64,000 bases of DNA from Ciborinia camelliae (taxonomy: Eukaryota > Ascomycota > Leotiomycetes > Helotiales > Sclerotiniaceae): NCBI GenBank assembly GCA_025890175.1, contig JANPYM010000001.1, positions 3,053,870-3,117,869 on the forward strand, read 5' to 3'. Positions 11,501 through 20,925 of this stretch are shown here, piece by piece. Under the pieces are notes generated by a model. That model saw only the letters and a list, made by a program, of their open reading frames with translations. It was not told where the DNA came from and made no database searches. Numbering within the stretch: position 1 is the first letter of the stretch; the number at the start of each line of letters is the position of its first letter. A program made the position numbers and the translations under genes.

Positions 11501-11941
11501 TTGACGTCTAGTACACAGGCAGTTTCAAACTCTGAAATCCCCAGCAGCACGTTTTTCAGCTCAAGTCTCTTGTCATCTTCCACATACTCTAGTGCATCTG
11601 CTAGTGCCACATCATCATTCGCTTATATGGGCTGTTCTAGAAACTCAACAGGCACTCTAGATGGCCCTACGATATACTCATCAGACATGACGCCAGCTAT
11701 CTGCTCAACTATTTGTTCTGCATATGAATATTACGCAGTTGAGAGTGGAGTCAAATGTGTATGCGGAGACAATGTCGACTCAGAAGATGTCTTCCCAGGC
11801 TCGAGTTGCACTGCTACTTGTGGTGATGGAAATGGAACTTCATCTTGTAGACAAGCATCTGCTTCTTCTAGTGCCTCAACATTGATAACACTACTAAGAC
11901 CTAGGAAGATTGCAGCTACGGGGAGGTTTCCTAGGAGGTAG
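2555..11941 (+). CDS. Giant Ser/Thr-rich surface protein, C-terminal part in the -1 frame (Cys module, WSC-like end)
   Basis: This frame is open from 2507 to the stop at 11939-11941, about 3,130 codons, overlapping the upstream frame at 2507-2561. The first in-frame ATG is at 2966, so it is very likely read as a continuation of the upstream frame. It is almost wholly Ser/Thr/Leu/Ile-rich linker with seven clear copies of a G(I/L)PP(V/I)NNxxSGS-type motif, Q-T-S-N type short repeats (5290-5640) and five FSDEVITPS repeats (8146-8560). A Cys-rich module at 7387-7640 (CSFTCNFGVC, then CDFACNHGYCPPETC) resembles the one found C-terminal to GH71 alpha-1,3-glucanase domains. A WSC-like domain with about eight Cys lies at 11624-11860; WSC domains bind wall carbohydrate. 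The protein ends in basic residues with no hydrophobic GPI-type tail. A wall or adhesin role is inferred. Confidence 0.8.
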   Translation, partial: SLSSASLESLPVTSTEIILSSSSVESSNGLLATSSPVFTNTPSGVASSYSFVSSSFFDQSLFSSEGPTASLTFASFPGSSSSATLSNFATIPSSFPSITSEPFSQSESSIQSQTLPASSGEESQIPLSASETVSSSAMPSSFVQSSISAALSSYEASLASFSAAQSSGFVTSLSAPSLLSLEPSGALSSTISFISSAASSSFGEETSSGIPPVNNLASGSTTEQSGMSTFELSSLSEASTTFGQSSLPQITTSSELAETSYLQVSSTGIQPSSSLFPIESFSSQSVASPTSSGVISEPQATYTSDLGQSSILSSTPGAFSLLPSEIIPSFTGISSSNIEIPSTLGSESLTGIISNFETSTLSSPPLSSSIELPGSSIISQVLPTSNSLLESSQVSGVSQSESAFPSETGTIQLSGAASSTDILSSPASSANPSNSQPASTLQESSGLLSITPISSLTASLGVETSIGVTSSLVGLQSQSSEASSNIGSILPIETILTTTGIFESSSSIETSSGIPPINNAVSGSSALSTLDIQSTVEVTSGGLGSIASTTGLIESSLFEGPSSTLGVIPTSTDLEFVSSTQVPETLPESVSLTFTSNLESIVSTTGSVEQSLSETVSNIIGPVQTSTGLQIVTSVPVSESASFEITGSFGSIVPTQTFIASSIEASSSQAFGNSAGGVETSTGLFQSVQTPESSNPIYTSTGSFEASISAPLVGSTAQITSESNLVPSTSLFIATSELSSSTGGGTISISSSIESITNSGLPNVEPSLTVFSSLSAITSEVNSEIFTPSTIEIISASESFTLEPSFFSSVAGESTSATSGLFISPSTTIGSLGFESSTTEPSLAFSSNSLIVSETASSAYASSTGIELTFGNGIGQSGSIYTSITSSGFASLTESSVLSTEGIISNSAGETSNAAETSIPTQTFNSVDISSAIQTSNPIQTFNSAEISSSDQTSNSVYISSVVQTSIPVQTFNSIELSSAVQTSNQALASSEVQTSGESLTFISAQTSNDIQISSASQTLNPVETSSFIQTSNFFETSSGVPSIGPLEPTSTLLGASSTESDTVNTGSTPLTSAGSSNIISESIVGTPLSSLEPQSIGITTNAIVSGTIESSSLITSLAIGSALETSPVISLPPSSTIEIGFSTSVVPNSASETFVSQSLGESNASGLPEISSIFPESSIVSQTLSMTTPGIITDIAPLQSEQVSSFTNSLSLSGPSAAISSFLSEATSRISNEISTSAESSLIPSSLAQETSSKLFQSPVPSAFATSEGLFTSAFLIGSSSIISTYEPSGTSSGIPPVGNLVSGSLTSSMEFSTESFGTSTFENLPGPSSTGLDLSVSSLSGVSASFSASDLESNTAGQSITLSVGSETLQPSVSSTLDISSQSGSAENTLIPSTTIGSSEISGIFSTPVSTALSSTIGFLPSISNEALSSVNSGLGESSIGSSALGASGFSLIPAQSTPGPISQSSVIPSSLEESLTAAISTSFGISSSELPSATPTGFGTQISSNEPESSILLIVSSTTLISIPSEIGSISSSVALVGESTSLLSFEASFSNGFPTLTSEIGPLATSSIPSETLSISELQSSFSTGTFSSLEITASLTQSSAPSSSASAFCVAGTGSSSQDNSDLCSFTCNFGVCSDPCTCTAYAVSAIAPPPETNIRGYALADLDAETYDPLCDFACNHGYCPPETCTFNSDGSPISSSSLSATSLLQISSAVESGSILSAIPSISLENSQSILASSFQPSSTLFESSTGIPPINNAVSGSGASSTFGSQFTSAIESPLISGSFTTDILSNEVSFSTGLGISSTTFISVPSEVASSSGGSLLASETTSSIEQSVVTSLGISAIFTTPLEFSVSQSIGELQTSLPFSDEIITPTIGASTRLVDSSILPTVSGFQTSVPLSDEVITPSITTSTSLIESSGAVETSVPFSDGVITPSIGASTSLIGSVVETSVPFSDEVITPSITASNTLIQSSVSLSIGGLETSSPSVSDEVITPSIAVSSTLLPGSSIEIIPAGSTGFISSSLGPQVTSLPAGSSGLLSTTGIIAESSSGLINFETTSALDSLIATTSFLQNEASSSFGFSATGPSVVPTSNSGIETNSEAEPSSLASLIASNIGISTNQITPLPTELTPASSGLGFESSTAILTSVIESESQPLTSVLISSSLPIETLSASSSFESNSAIISTTGIESTGTGAPIVSNLASGTSLEPSELSSSTSISPPITDVDTATSAFSSLQTEVSPSLSDSNTVTSLASEQSSTISVPSIDIQSTLGSETISGSIGGVSASLIDTQSVPITSPAISAIPSSTVESPTSESASSLGVESTFIPSAQPTAFVTQILSETISGSSLSSTPSSIQNTGSLLISSSEIESLSAAPSNLFSGLPSSTIENSLISSVQSAQLSSPVIELSTGASISFLASELPSGQPQSSSIASIIPTPVTSQSEISSTIQELSNIGTPIPLSSTLSGSESSLEHVLSTSSVALLSESLSGSLSEVPSSTIEGFSESSSVLDASSITGSSIPIIGNLVSGTSLELPASETSLSAFPSSLSSELGVISSTPAISSNTLILTVGSQTPELSLSPTASLGSIEALETSLEGSASISGLLSNSESALPSTLGSQVISSTDSLAISPSAVTLESQSSSPQTTPGSESLNVSSEQVLPSTENSEAISSTPSSGIISGTGSATPGSQPISQVPSSTQSISLIGTLTETAESSAGIFSTQIPGISSTPGDLSLISISETSLSVQSSNLAETLSSEILSASGTITSLETTVILTVISTSVSDSASESESIIPSSTADILSSILPSLSASASDAQTDLPSQTNLVFSSSATAVPLSSESNLLSSASSGILSESASTPASSTDQVLGTFLPSISVASSQANEESTSSSSLPSSTLLQESSAVESLSSASGSVTGLPPVNNAVSGSLSSSAAFETTPPVFESQILSAELLTLASSTQTLTDSSNLPVSTNASSSLLALESETGSLTSSTQAVSNSEIPSSTFFSSSLLSSSTYSSASASATSSFAYMGCSRNSTGTLDGPTIYSSDMTPAICSTICSAYEYYAVESGVKCVCGDNVDSEDVFPGSSCTATCGDGNGTSSCRQASASSSASTLITLLRPRKIAATGRFPRR
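7387..7640 (+). other. GH71-associated-type Cys-rich module inside the giant protein
   Basis: The stretch has two halves, each with a C-x3-C-x3-G-x-C core followed by a Cys-containing tail. This arrangement is familiar to me from fungal GH71 alpha-1,3-glucanases and wall proteins. It sits between long Ser-rich linkers with no enzyme domain nearby. It may bind carbohydrate (inference). Confidence 0.6.
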
Positions 11942-12478
11942 TGAATGATCAATGGAGGAAATTTTGTTTGTTTTTTTTTTTGGCTCGGTGGGGGGATTTA
12001 GGGTGCTGGGCGTGAGCACCAATTTCATATATAGTTTTGATTAGTTTTCCTTCTCCAATCTCTTATTTTGTACTAGCGGTTGTAGGTGTTGGCTGAGAAA
12101 CAATGTATTCGTTTTGGATGTTTGAGTGTGTGGAAAAGTGTTTAAGCACAGTGGGTGGAATGTTTATCTATGGATTTCTTCGAATACATGGAATTTTGTG
12201 TCTGGATTTCTTAGATTTAAAATGATATGGTATTTCCTTGGATTGAAGATTCTTGATACTTTATGATATTGCTAATATAGAAGGAGATGTGGCATAATTA
12301 TGATATGGGTATGGAGAGCCTTGATGCGTAGGCGATAACAAATATATGTATTGATATGGTGTTGGAGTATGCCTCCATTACCCTGAATCTAATCCGCAAA
12401 AAATCCTTCGAATATTGACAACGCCCATTATATCATAATTCTTCCAAATCCCACGACAAATAATTCCTATACCCGGCC
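11942..12478. other. Intergenic spacer
   Basis: This stretch holds the probable 3' UTR of the giant gene (T-rich run near 11965-11980) and AT-rich spacer between convergent genes. I see no gene in it. Confidence 0.6.
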
Positions 12479-12745
12479 TCAAAGGTCAGTCTGCCGAATT
12501 TCCCTCACCATACCATCAGTTATCATCTCCCAACCGCCCTCGCTATCTCCTCCCTGCATGACGTCTTGGTTGCTTTGAATCGTGCAGTCTGCTCGGCAGG
12601 AGGGACACCGTCCTTTCTTCTCGATCTTCTCGATTTCGTCGCCGGCACAGCCGTGAGGGGTAAATACCGACTTGCATAGAATGATATATTCGGTTGCGAT
12701 TGTGTGACCGCAGGTCTTCCAGTGCCATTGGGTGGTTGTACACAT
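12479..12745 (-). CDS. Small Cys/His-rich (zinc-binding-like) hypothetical protein, 88 aa
   Basis: The single-exon frame begins at an ATG (12745-12743). It has an ordered set of possible zinc ligands: Cys2, Cys12, His14, Cys24, Cys33 and a terminal CPSC-x3-C group (Cys47, Cys50, Cys54), reminiscent of a degenerate RING or treble-clef fold. The tail is acidic and has no motif I know. Short fungal proteins of this layout occur, but I cannot name a family or function. It converges with the giant surface-protein gene. Confidence rests on Cys spacing and an ATG-to-stop frame; no splice signals are needed. Confidence 0.5.
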   Translation of the reverse strand: MCTTTQWHWKTCGHTIATEYIILCKSVFTPHGCAGDEIEKIEKKGRCPSCRADCTIQSNQDVMQGGDSEGGWEMITDGMVREIRQTDL

Positions 12746-13589
12746 GTTGGGGTGATTGGAGTGGTGAGTTAGTTGCGCTGAGTTGTGAGGTTTGGTTTGG
12801 CTTTATCTAGGTTTATTTGGGTTTGAGTATGGCTATAGATTTGGATTTGAAAATGGACATGGCCGTGGTTTTGGAAGGGTGAACGGGAGAAATCCAAATC
12901 TTTTAAATATGGCCTGGCCAAGTAGGAACACAAGGAATCACAGACAGTGATGAACCCCTTGTTTGCGTGAATCTTTTCTTGACGTATTAATCCCACGTAT
13001 TTCATCATGTGGGTTATTTGCTACTCAGCTGGAATATTCAACTTGTATTCCGTGGTTGTGATTCATAAGTTCATGAATACTCATGATGATCCGGAGGGTG
13101 ATACAGCCAGCCGGCAACCATTTTTTCAAAGCTCTGAGTATAGGAAATCAAGACTCATCACTCGATTTCGCCATTAGACCCCCAAGAGATGTCAGCACGG
13201 ATTATCTTATGAAATATACGTTGTGAGGATTTGTGTTTGCCTCGAGATATTGTAACAACATGAAACAACAAGGGGAAATTTTTTGGTATGAAATAAATAC
13301 GAAAGATAACTTTCAGCACATTTATTTTATCAAAACGAAATAAATGAGCGGTTTTAATGATTCATTTTTGATGTTCAACTACCTACCTATCCATGGATAT
13401 CTGAATCAGTTGTTGATGAAAATGGTGACAGGCCCCCATATTTCGAAATTGACCACGTGATATGCAGCTAAAAATTTCGCTTACAACTAGCGTTTTTCAC
13501 ACACAAATCTATCCAATTCTCCAAGCAGGAATTTTTTTAAAACAACCAACGACGACGACAAATCCAGGTTCCTCACCCAATCCGACAAG
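12746..13589. other. Intergenic region upstream of two divergent genes
   Basis: This spacer separates the minus-strand Cys/His protein from plus-strand RPL26, so it should contain both promoters. The last 150 bp before RPL26 are A/T- and pyrimidine-rich. No extra gene is convincing. Confidence 0.5.
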
Positions 13590-14161
13590 ATGACGAAGAT
13601 CAACTCCGGTATGTACCATCATTCAGCTATTCCTGTTATACTGCGCAGAAATCAATTCAATTGTGCCAGTTATTTCATAAGATCGCAAAGCTAACGAAGA
13701 TTTTCCACAGCCCTCCACTCCTCAAGGAGAAAGTCCCGCAAGGCTCATTTCGATGCCCCATCCAGCGTCAGACGTACCATCATGAGCGCTCCTTTGAGCA
13801 AGGAACTCCGCGAGAAGTACAACGTGCGTATAGACCATCTTCGACAATTTTGTATCTGCGACATCTGACTGAATTTTTACAGGTTCGCTCCATCCCAATC
13901 AGAAAGGATGATGAGGTTACCATCGTTCGTGGCTCCAACAAGGGTTCCGAGGGAAAGGTCACCTCCGTCTACCGTCTCAAATACGTTATCCACATCGAGC
14001 GTGTCGTCAAGGAGAAGTCCTCTGGACAATCCGTTCCTCTCGGTATCCACCCATCCAAGGTCATCATCACCAAGTTGAAGTTGGACAAGGATCGTGAGAA
14101 CATCCTTGAGCGCATCAAGGCCGGACGTGAGATCAAGGAGAAGTTGAAGACCAAGGCATAA
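13590..14161 (+). CDS. RPL26: 60S ribosomal protein L26 (uL24)
   Basis: Three coding exons: 13590-13608, 13711-13823 and 13883-14161. Introns have GTATGT and GTGCGT donors, a CTAAC branch site at 13691-13695 and CAG acceptors. The spliced protein is 136 residues, the normal L26 length. It starts [20 protein letters not shown] and contains the KOW-type segment [18 protein letters not shown] near residues 52-70, typical of uL24. L26 binds 25S rRNA domain I near the polypeptide exit tunnel and helps start large-subunit assembly. The short first exon that splits the N-terminus is usual for fungal ribosomal protein genes. Identity is clear from sequence. Confidence 0.97.
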
Positions 14162-14769
14162 ATTTGGCATATAAAAATGGGTTGGGGTTGGCGTGCTTTC
14201 GATGAGCGTTACATGCATTGATCCCTGGCTACTGTCAGCTGGATGTGCTAGGCATAGTCAAATAAAACATTATGGCCATTTCACATCCTTCGTGCTTGCA
14301 CGTCTGGTATCACTGTGAAATGCTCCATGGGAGTCCTCCCGAAGCAAACGGTGTCTATGACACTCGTGACAACATGCTGTTGTGTTGTTGATTGCTATAC
14401 CTGCTTTGGGAGGACTTTCCCTCTACTAACATGTTTAGGCTTGTTGTGATATAAATACTGTTCTTTTGTGATCATTTACGCACGCATATCACCTTGTTGA
14501 CATCATCATTATTGTTTTCGAGGTATACGACGTGCGAAGAAGAAATACAAAGTTTTTATTATGAAGAAAACTTTCTTGCCTGCAGACTGTCTTATAGATT
14601 TCACCAAATCCATGAAGAATGAGAGTTTGATGGTGAGGGACATTGTTTTATAACCATACCCTCTATTTATCAGACCAAAGATGGGCGAGGATGGAAGACG
14701 ATCTTCGATCATTAGAATTTCCCAACGAAACTTGGTAGCTTTTTAGAAAATATATCCATACTCCAAAAG
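14162..14769. other. Intergenic spacer between convergent genes
   Basis: This holds the RPL26 3' region and the 3' flank of the minus-strand SDR gene. I see no further gene. Confidence 0.6.
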
Positions 14770-15755
14770 TCAAAACTTCTCAACATACGGTCTAACATCC
14801 AATTCTTGGGTAAACAGTGATCTGGGTTGTGTGTGCAGATACCAATACGCGTCCGCAATCTATACATTTTGGTGTTAGTTCCATTGATGGCAAATCTATA
14901 TTGCCAAGTACTTACAGCATCAGGCTTAATCTTTCCATCGTCAACCCCTCCATTCACCTCCCAATCCTTAGATCTGGGGATATCAATCACACCATCGATG
15001 ATCGCATGCGCAACATGTACGCCCTTAGGACCAAACTCTCTAGCCAAACTTTGTGTGGTAGCTCTCAACGCAAATTTTCCACTCGCAAATGATGACATTT
15101 GAGCGCCTCCCCTCAATGATGCTGTGGCACCTGTGACGATCAAAGATGGTGGATGTGGAGAATCGTCGACGGAATCCAAAAGAAGAGGAATAGCCTTTTG
15201 CGCAAACAGGAAAAATCCCTTTCTATTCATCCAATTTTATATCATTAGCCTTTGTTCCCTACTATTCTGTTCACCATCCGTCCAAATCAATGTGGAAAAA
15301 GAAATAATACATACCCGTTACTCTCATAACCCGCCTCAAATTCCTCCAAACTCATCTCCAAAAAGGGCTTTCTCACGAACTTGCCGCCTACATTGTACAC
15401 CGCAGCAGCTAGTTTCTTGGAGCCGTATTCTTTCTTTATTTGTTCGAATGCTTTGGAGACGGATGAGGGATCGGAGACATCGGTGCTGATTCCGATGGCT
15501 TGGCCACCGGAGGACGTGATGGCTTTTATGGTGGGTTCGTAGTTGGCGGGATTCCGGGCGAGTAGTACGACGGGGTAGGCACGGGCGAATTTGAGGGCTA
15601 CGGATTGGCCTATAGGGAGGAGGGGGAAGCGGTGTTAGATATGGGGGTTAATGGGAGGATGAAGAGGCGAGGGGGTATGAGGGGCGGATTGACATACCAG
15701 TGCCTGCACCGACGCCAGCAATGATGCTAAAGAAGTTTCCGGAAGCTAGAGGCAT
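14770..15755 (-). CDS. Short-chain dehydrogenase/reductase with non-canonical active site
   Basis: Four exons on the minus strand: 15755-15698, 15609-15315, 15222-14916 and 14859-14770, giving 249 residues. Donors are GTATGT, GTATGT and GTAAGT, and an ACTAAC branch site precedes the last acceptor. The Rossmann glycine motif is G14-V-G-A-G-T-G20, and the NAG motif is NVG (92-94). The usual Tyr-x3-Lys is Phe163-A-S-G-Lys167, so the catalytic Tyr is missing while the Lys is kept. The C-terminus reads ADAYWYLHTQPRSLFTQEL, typical of a bacterial/fungal SDR subgroup that also has the F-x3-K form. It should bind NAD(P)(H), but classical Tyr-based catalysis is doubtful. Substrate is unknown. Confidence 0.9.
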
Positions 15756-16329
15756 GTCTGTACTACTATACGTATGATTTCAAATAGGTGAGGTTTATAG
15801 TGATCGATTGTTAGAATACTCAAGTAAATCAAGGTCGATTGGGAAATGTAAATGAGGGGTATATGATAAAGACAGCCCAGAGCACGCCGAGAATTTAAAT
15901 GGAAGTTGGAGACAACAGCTTCAATTTGGAGATTGATTAATAATTAAGGTAGGTATCACATATATGGAATGGGGAATAGATGTTAGGTAGCTTCATAGGT
16001 AGCTTAATAAGTACCTTGCTTACAATTAACGGGCGGCATATCTGATGATTAAACATCATATTTGGACTTGGGCTATTGCAGGTGATGGCATTTATTTGCG
16101 GAGAAATGATGATATCAATTGATTTGATAGACTAAGAATGTGGAGTTGTTACCGATGAGACTAGGGATTAGTAAGCTTCTTTTTGAGATACTACCCAGGT
16201 AGGTAGCGAGAGCTTCATCAGTATCGGCATGGGAATTGGGACATTGATGGGTAAAACTGATACCGTTGTTAGGGATTATATGGCAGGCACGACCATGGTG
16301 TGTAAGACGCTGTTAAGTGATCATGGAAG
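15756..16329. other. Intergenic spacer
   Basis: AT-rich sequence upstream of the SDR gene, with CAGGTAGGTAG-type motifs near 16196-16206. I see no gene. Confidence 0.6.
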
Positions 16330-17155
16330 TTGTTAGAGGACGCACAGCTCTCCATCCTCATCGAGAAGAATGAAAATCCTTACGAGACTTTGAGAGAGCA
16401 AGACTTCCTGATTGCACAAGCAGATCATAACCCTCGACCATCATCTCGCCTCAATACACTCGGTCGAAACCACATTGATAGATTTTCCGATTACATGACT
16501 TGTCAGGATGTCATTGCAAGATTCTCGAAGTCATTAAGAATGGCTGAACAGACTCCCCCGGTCACTGGAAAAAATAATCCCAAAAGCAATTTCTGCAGAA
16601 TTGAGAAGATGTATCTCTGCCAACCCGATCAAACTCATTGTGGATGTTACTAGGAGCTCTCCAGATCCGAAATGCCAAGCTCAATATAAATCAATTCATG
16701 AAGTCGACAATGGATGTAATCCAGAAGCTCCTGGGTTCTCATGGCCTAAAGGACAAACAAATTGGAGTTTATCTGGCAAAACATAAGATTGACTCCCCAA
16801 TCCCATCTCCTGGTACACTTCGGCAACAAAAAGGTGACGCCAAAGTTGCATGCACAAACTTTGTTTCTGGCATTCGATCTGCACAGATTGGGGACACGAT
16901 TCTACTTATCTCGACAGGTGTGGAAGGCATCAGTAATGAGAGCCTCTTTCATTGATAAATTTCAAGGACTGTTACCCGCAGTACAAAATTTTAGTGGCAA
17001 CCGAAGAAAATGGATGGGTAACCATGGAGGTGCTTGGTATATCACACAACATCACGCGATATCTGAGGTTCTCTTTGGACCAGTTGGTACGAATCGTGCA
17101 TGGATTGGGAAGAAATTGCTCGAGAGCCACACTATTCAGTTAAGAGATGGCTAAT
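16330..17155 (+). pseudogene. Possible degenerate gene remnant (three frames, unrecognised)
   Basis: Coding-like peptides of 60-130 residues follow each other in different plus frames (16330-16653, 16601-16955, 16762-17154). Each is stop-bounded and none has an obvious start context or splice junction linking it to the next. Composition looks more like protein than random AT-rich spacer, as in a gene broken by indels. I cannot assign any family, and random open frames remain possible. Confidence 0.25.
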
Positions 17156-17446
17156 TCGAATGACCGCGGCAAGGCAGTTTCAAGAACGAAACCCGGAGGT
17201 CGAAATGGCGACCCTGTTCTTCAGTTTGAGCGAGCACTCCTGCCTACGTACAGAAGTCCAACTCAGGGTTGCAATTAGAAGTGGCTGAAGAGCGTTCCTG
17301 GAGATGCAACATTCCGAAAACACGTCGGTCGATGCAGTGATAAGGGACGGGCATATTCCATCCCTTGTTACGAGAGCACCCCAACCACCTCAGTTCATGA
17401 CATGAATTCCCATATCAGAAATTGATATTTAAAAACATCGGGAGTT

Positions 17447-17710
17447 ATGGAGGAGGAAGAGTTTGACGCAACGAGAGCGGACGTTAAGACCCCGGCTTTC
17501 CTAGAACGCCTTGACTTGGCCTCGAAGTGTCCTCTTTTCGTGAAATATTATAAGAGCGAAATAGGACTCCACGTAAGTTGTGAATTATTTCATTTTGATA
17601 CCCTATGAAAAGATTATCTCAAGTTGTTTCCCGGCCTACATGATGATGCAGATCAATGGAGATCTGATGTTGTTGACCCGGAAAATGTGATTTATATACC
17701 TTTTGATTGA
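17447..17710 (+). pseudogene. Isolated exon-like stretch starting with ATG
   Basis: From the ATG at 17447 a clean 42-codon frame (MEEEEFDATRADVK...) runs to a consensus GTAAGT donor at 17573. A possible CAG acceptor near 17652 would give only about 12 more codons before a stop. This looks like the 5' exon of a gene that is no longer complete, or a very small gene. I do not recognise the protein. Confidence 0.25.
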
Positions 17711-20530
17711 AGGGTCTGGAATGTTATCACAACACACAATTATCGAAATTTTGTACTCATTAATATCAGAAAAGAAAGGCTATGTTCTGAAATGTGCATC
17801 GGGTGTTATCAACCAAATAGACAACTTATTCAATTTCCTTTCCTCTCCCTCGCATCATTGCATTTTGGGCAAGGTGTAGAATCGTAACTCCAATCTTCAT
17901 AATGGCTCTAGATTGAAAAGATGTTAGTAAGATATTTTAATCATATTCAGATGAAAGCAAATGGGAAAGTTATATTGAAGCCATTTCTAAATGCTAGTAG
18001 TAGGTATTCAAATCGTGGTAGGTATATTTGTCATCATAATTCATTATTTCTGAGACACTGAGGAGTGTTCTGTTTGTACCTACCTAGGTGTGTGTGGAAG
18101 GGTCGATTACCTAGGTAGGTAATGCTAAATGAAATGTACGCCTGCCATAATCCCTAAACCCACCATTGGGTATTATCTCCGCCTGTGCTAACCTATCTAG
18201 CCATCATGGATTCTCCTTTTGCAATAATAAGGAATGGATTGAAGTTGCCCGGCATCACTTTATAAGAAGATGGGGAGAAAAAGGATATGCATATGCACAT
18301 GAATATATGGCCGGAGAGCATTGACCGACAACGAGAAAAGAAGACCGGCCAACAATAATCGAATAAGTTTGTTGTAAAAGAGTTGTACCAAGCCACTGTG
18401 CTTAGCATTATACATAGTAGGTACCTACAACAAGAAATATCTCACATCCAACCTTATCCATCACGATCCCATCAACACAACTCCAACAATCCCACTCAAC
18501 AATCCATCAATTTCACAACCTTACCATCAATGATTATCATATGAACCCGCGTCCCCTCATCCCTCCTCACCCAATCATCTGCACCGCAAATTCCCTCATC
18601 ATTAGCACAACTTCTCCCTCCCGTCTCGTCTCGTCTCGTCTTGTTGCACGTCTGAAAATTCACCGGAGATGAGTCTCCTGCTCCTACAACCTTATTCTCA
18701 AACCTTCGTGCACACCATCCAGTCCCGACATCCCGATCTTCGCTTTTTTGTGGATCGCATCGAGTACACTCGGACTTTTCCCTCCTTTTTATTATTATTA
18801 CTACTACGGTGTTTGTGCTGCGTGTCAAGTTTTAAGATAAGTCGGATGTTTTGCTCCTTGTATACTTTCTTGATGTATATGTGAGAAGTGATGTTGAAGA
18901 TCATACCCCGTATATTTTGGTTAAATGCGGGGGTGGTGCCGGTATGCGGAGTCGGTCCCCTATTCCATTCTTTGGGGGTCCCTCGGATGGATCATGCCTT
19001 GTTAGAGAAGGAGCTCTGGAATAACCTTGATCTTGATTGATATTATCATCATTATTGCTCTACCGTACTTTTCACGATTAATATGTATCAACTAATAACC
19101 TTAGGTATTGATGAATAAGGATGTATTAATTTCGACTCGGGGAATCTTCTCATTATCCGAGTAAGATATCTTCTTATAAGTTATTGATTTCAATTGAAGA
19201 AACATATCAAATCCCTATTTAATAAATCCCGGCAAATAAATAAGCTGGGGACCGGAAGATGCGCAGATGTGCAACCAAATACCTACCACCTACCACTGAC
19301 TCATCAGGTGTTCTTGTGTAAGCGAGCATACCTCCTGCACCACTTCTTCAACGTCCGGGGCCACCGGTATTATACCTATTTACTATCTTTTCGCATATAG
19401 AAGTTTCATGTTCTTCGGTCTATACTATCTACCCTCTTTAGTAGCTCACAAGAAACTTCACTTTCATATATACTCGAGTTTTCAAAATTGATGGGATGGA
19501 TAGGGAAACCTTATCATACAATATTCGATGCTCTTGTTCTTGTTCTTGTTCTTCCAATTGGAGAAAGAGAGTACGTACCTACAGTACCAAAGATCTATAC
19601 TGGATGGAATCTATAATAAAGCTACTTAATATTCTATACCCATTTCCTTCCGAAACCAGAGTCCCGTTGATCTCGACTCTCTACATTTCCCTCAAAGCCC
19701 ATAGGTACCTACTCCTCAAGAAGGATATACTGTACTAGGTAAGTCATGCTGCAAAACCACTTTCTCTTAACGTAACCCCCGTGTTCCTAACTACACAAAT
19801 TCTCCAATCCCCCCCCCCGACCTTAGAAGGCTCTTTATATAACATACGTGATTATTATAATATATTGGCTGGTATCCATCTAGACTAGATATGATGTGCA
19901 ACAAAAAAATCATTACAACATTCTAAGGTTATTGCAATCGCGTAAGACTTTCATGTTTTTCAACCGCTCTGTCTAGATCTCCTTCCCCTAAATCATGAGA
20001 TATGAAAAAAAAGGGAATCCGGCATGAAATGTTATTATATTAAAGATATCATTCTTTTCCAGAGAGTTTATACTGTTTAAATCGTATTAAGGTAAGTTTC
20101 CAATCAAAAATCCCCATTTCATTAATCTCGTAAGTCGATATTGGAAAACGTCCTTAGTCCAATGAGAGGTCAAGTTTTCCCGGATGGATGCTATGAATTC
20201 GCATTCGGCCCACTGATAATGAGGGACGATTGACCTTGGAACCATTCGGAAATACGATGTAGATCACTGATTGGTGAATAGTATAATTTATAACTGATAG
20301 GTTTGGGGATGAATCGTTTTTCAACAAAGATGGTATGATGCAAGGAGGAATCCAACATTACCCAAAAATAAAGCCATATTATTGAAGGATGATCATGGCT
20401 CTCGGGGTCTCTGCATCGGTTCGAATGAATAAAAGGTGGTGCGTTTGAAATAAGGCATTTAGTTATGATGATATACCCGCAACTTTTGCCTCACTTAATC
20501 ACAGCCATCTTTGCAGCGGAAGAATAATTA
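17711..20530. other. Long gene-poor region
   Basis: AT-rich intergenic sequence with only short spurious open frames. It contains paired CCTACCTAGGT / ACCTAGGTAGGT palindromic motifs (18078-18120) and a TTCTTG hexamer microsatellite (about 19531-19554). I see no supportable gene. Confidence 0.5.
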
Positions 20531-20544
20531 TAAAGTTCGTTAAA

Positions 20545-20775
20545 ATGGGGGTTCAAATACACAACGCCCTCCTACTCACGGAACTTTTGCTGGCCTCGAG
20601 TATTGTATCAGTGCTGATATTGCGTAGAGAATCAAGACGACAGTTTCCAGCACTGGACGTTGGAACTTGGTATTCTTGCATTCAAGCAATCATTTCCCTG
20701 ATGTTAATCATCATTCAGGTCGAATCGCGGATCCGAAATGTACCTCGCTGTTCAGTTTCCTTGAACTGTCGATGA
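20545..20775 (+). pseudogene. Short membrane-protein-like frame, probably truncated
   Basis: The ATG-started frame of 76 codons has two hydrophobic segments (about residues 9-26 and 43-57) separated by a basic stretch, like the start of an integral membrane protein. A second frame (to 20921) continues with coding-like composition but cannot be joined by a convincing intron. It may be a truncated gene. Family unknown. Confidence 0.25.
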
Positions 20776-20925
20776 GAATTGCAGCCTATGCCGCCCAGCT
20801 GATACTAACAGCTACGGAAAAACAACAAAGAGGGACAGAACTCCCTGTCACGAGCAGCTACCATGATCGAGAGCTATATCGGATTTTAATCCAATACCAA
20901 ATGCCATTCAACAACTACTAACTCA

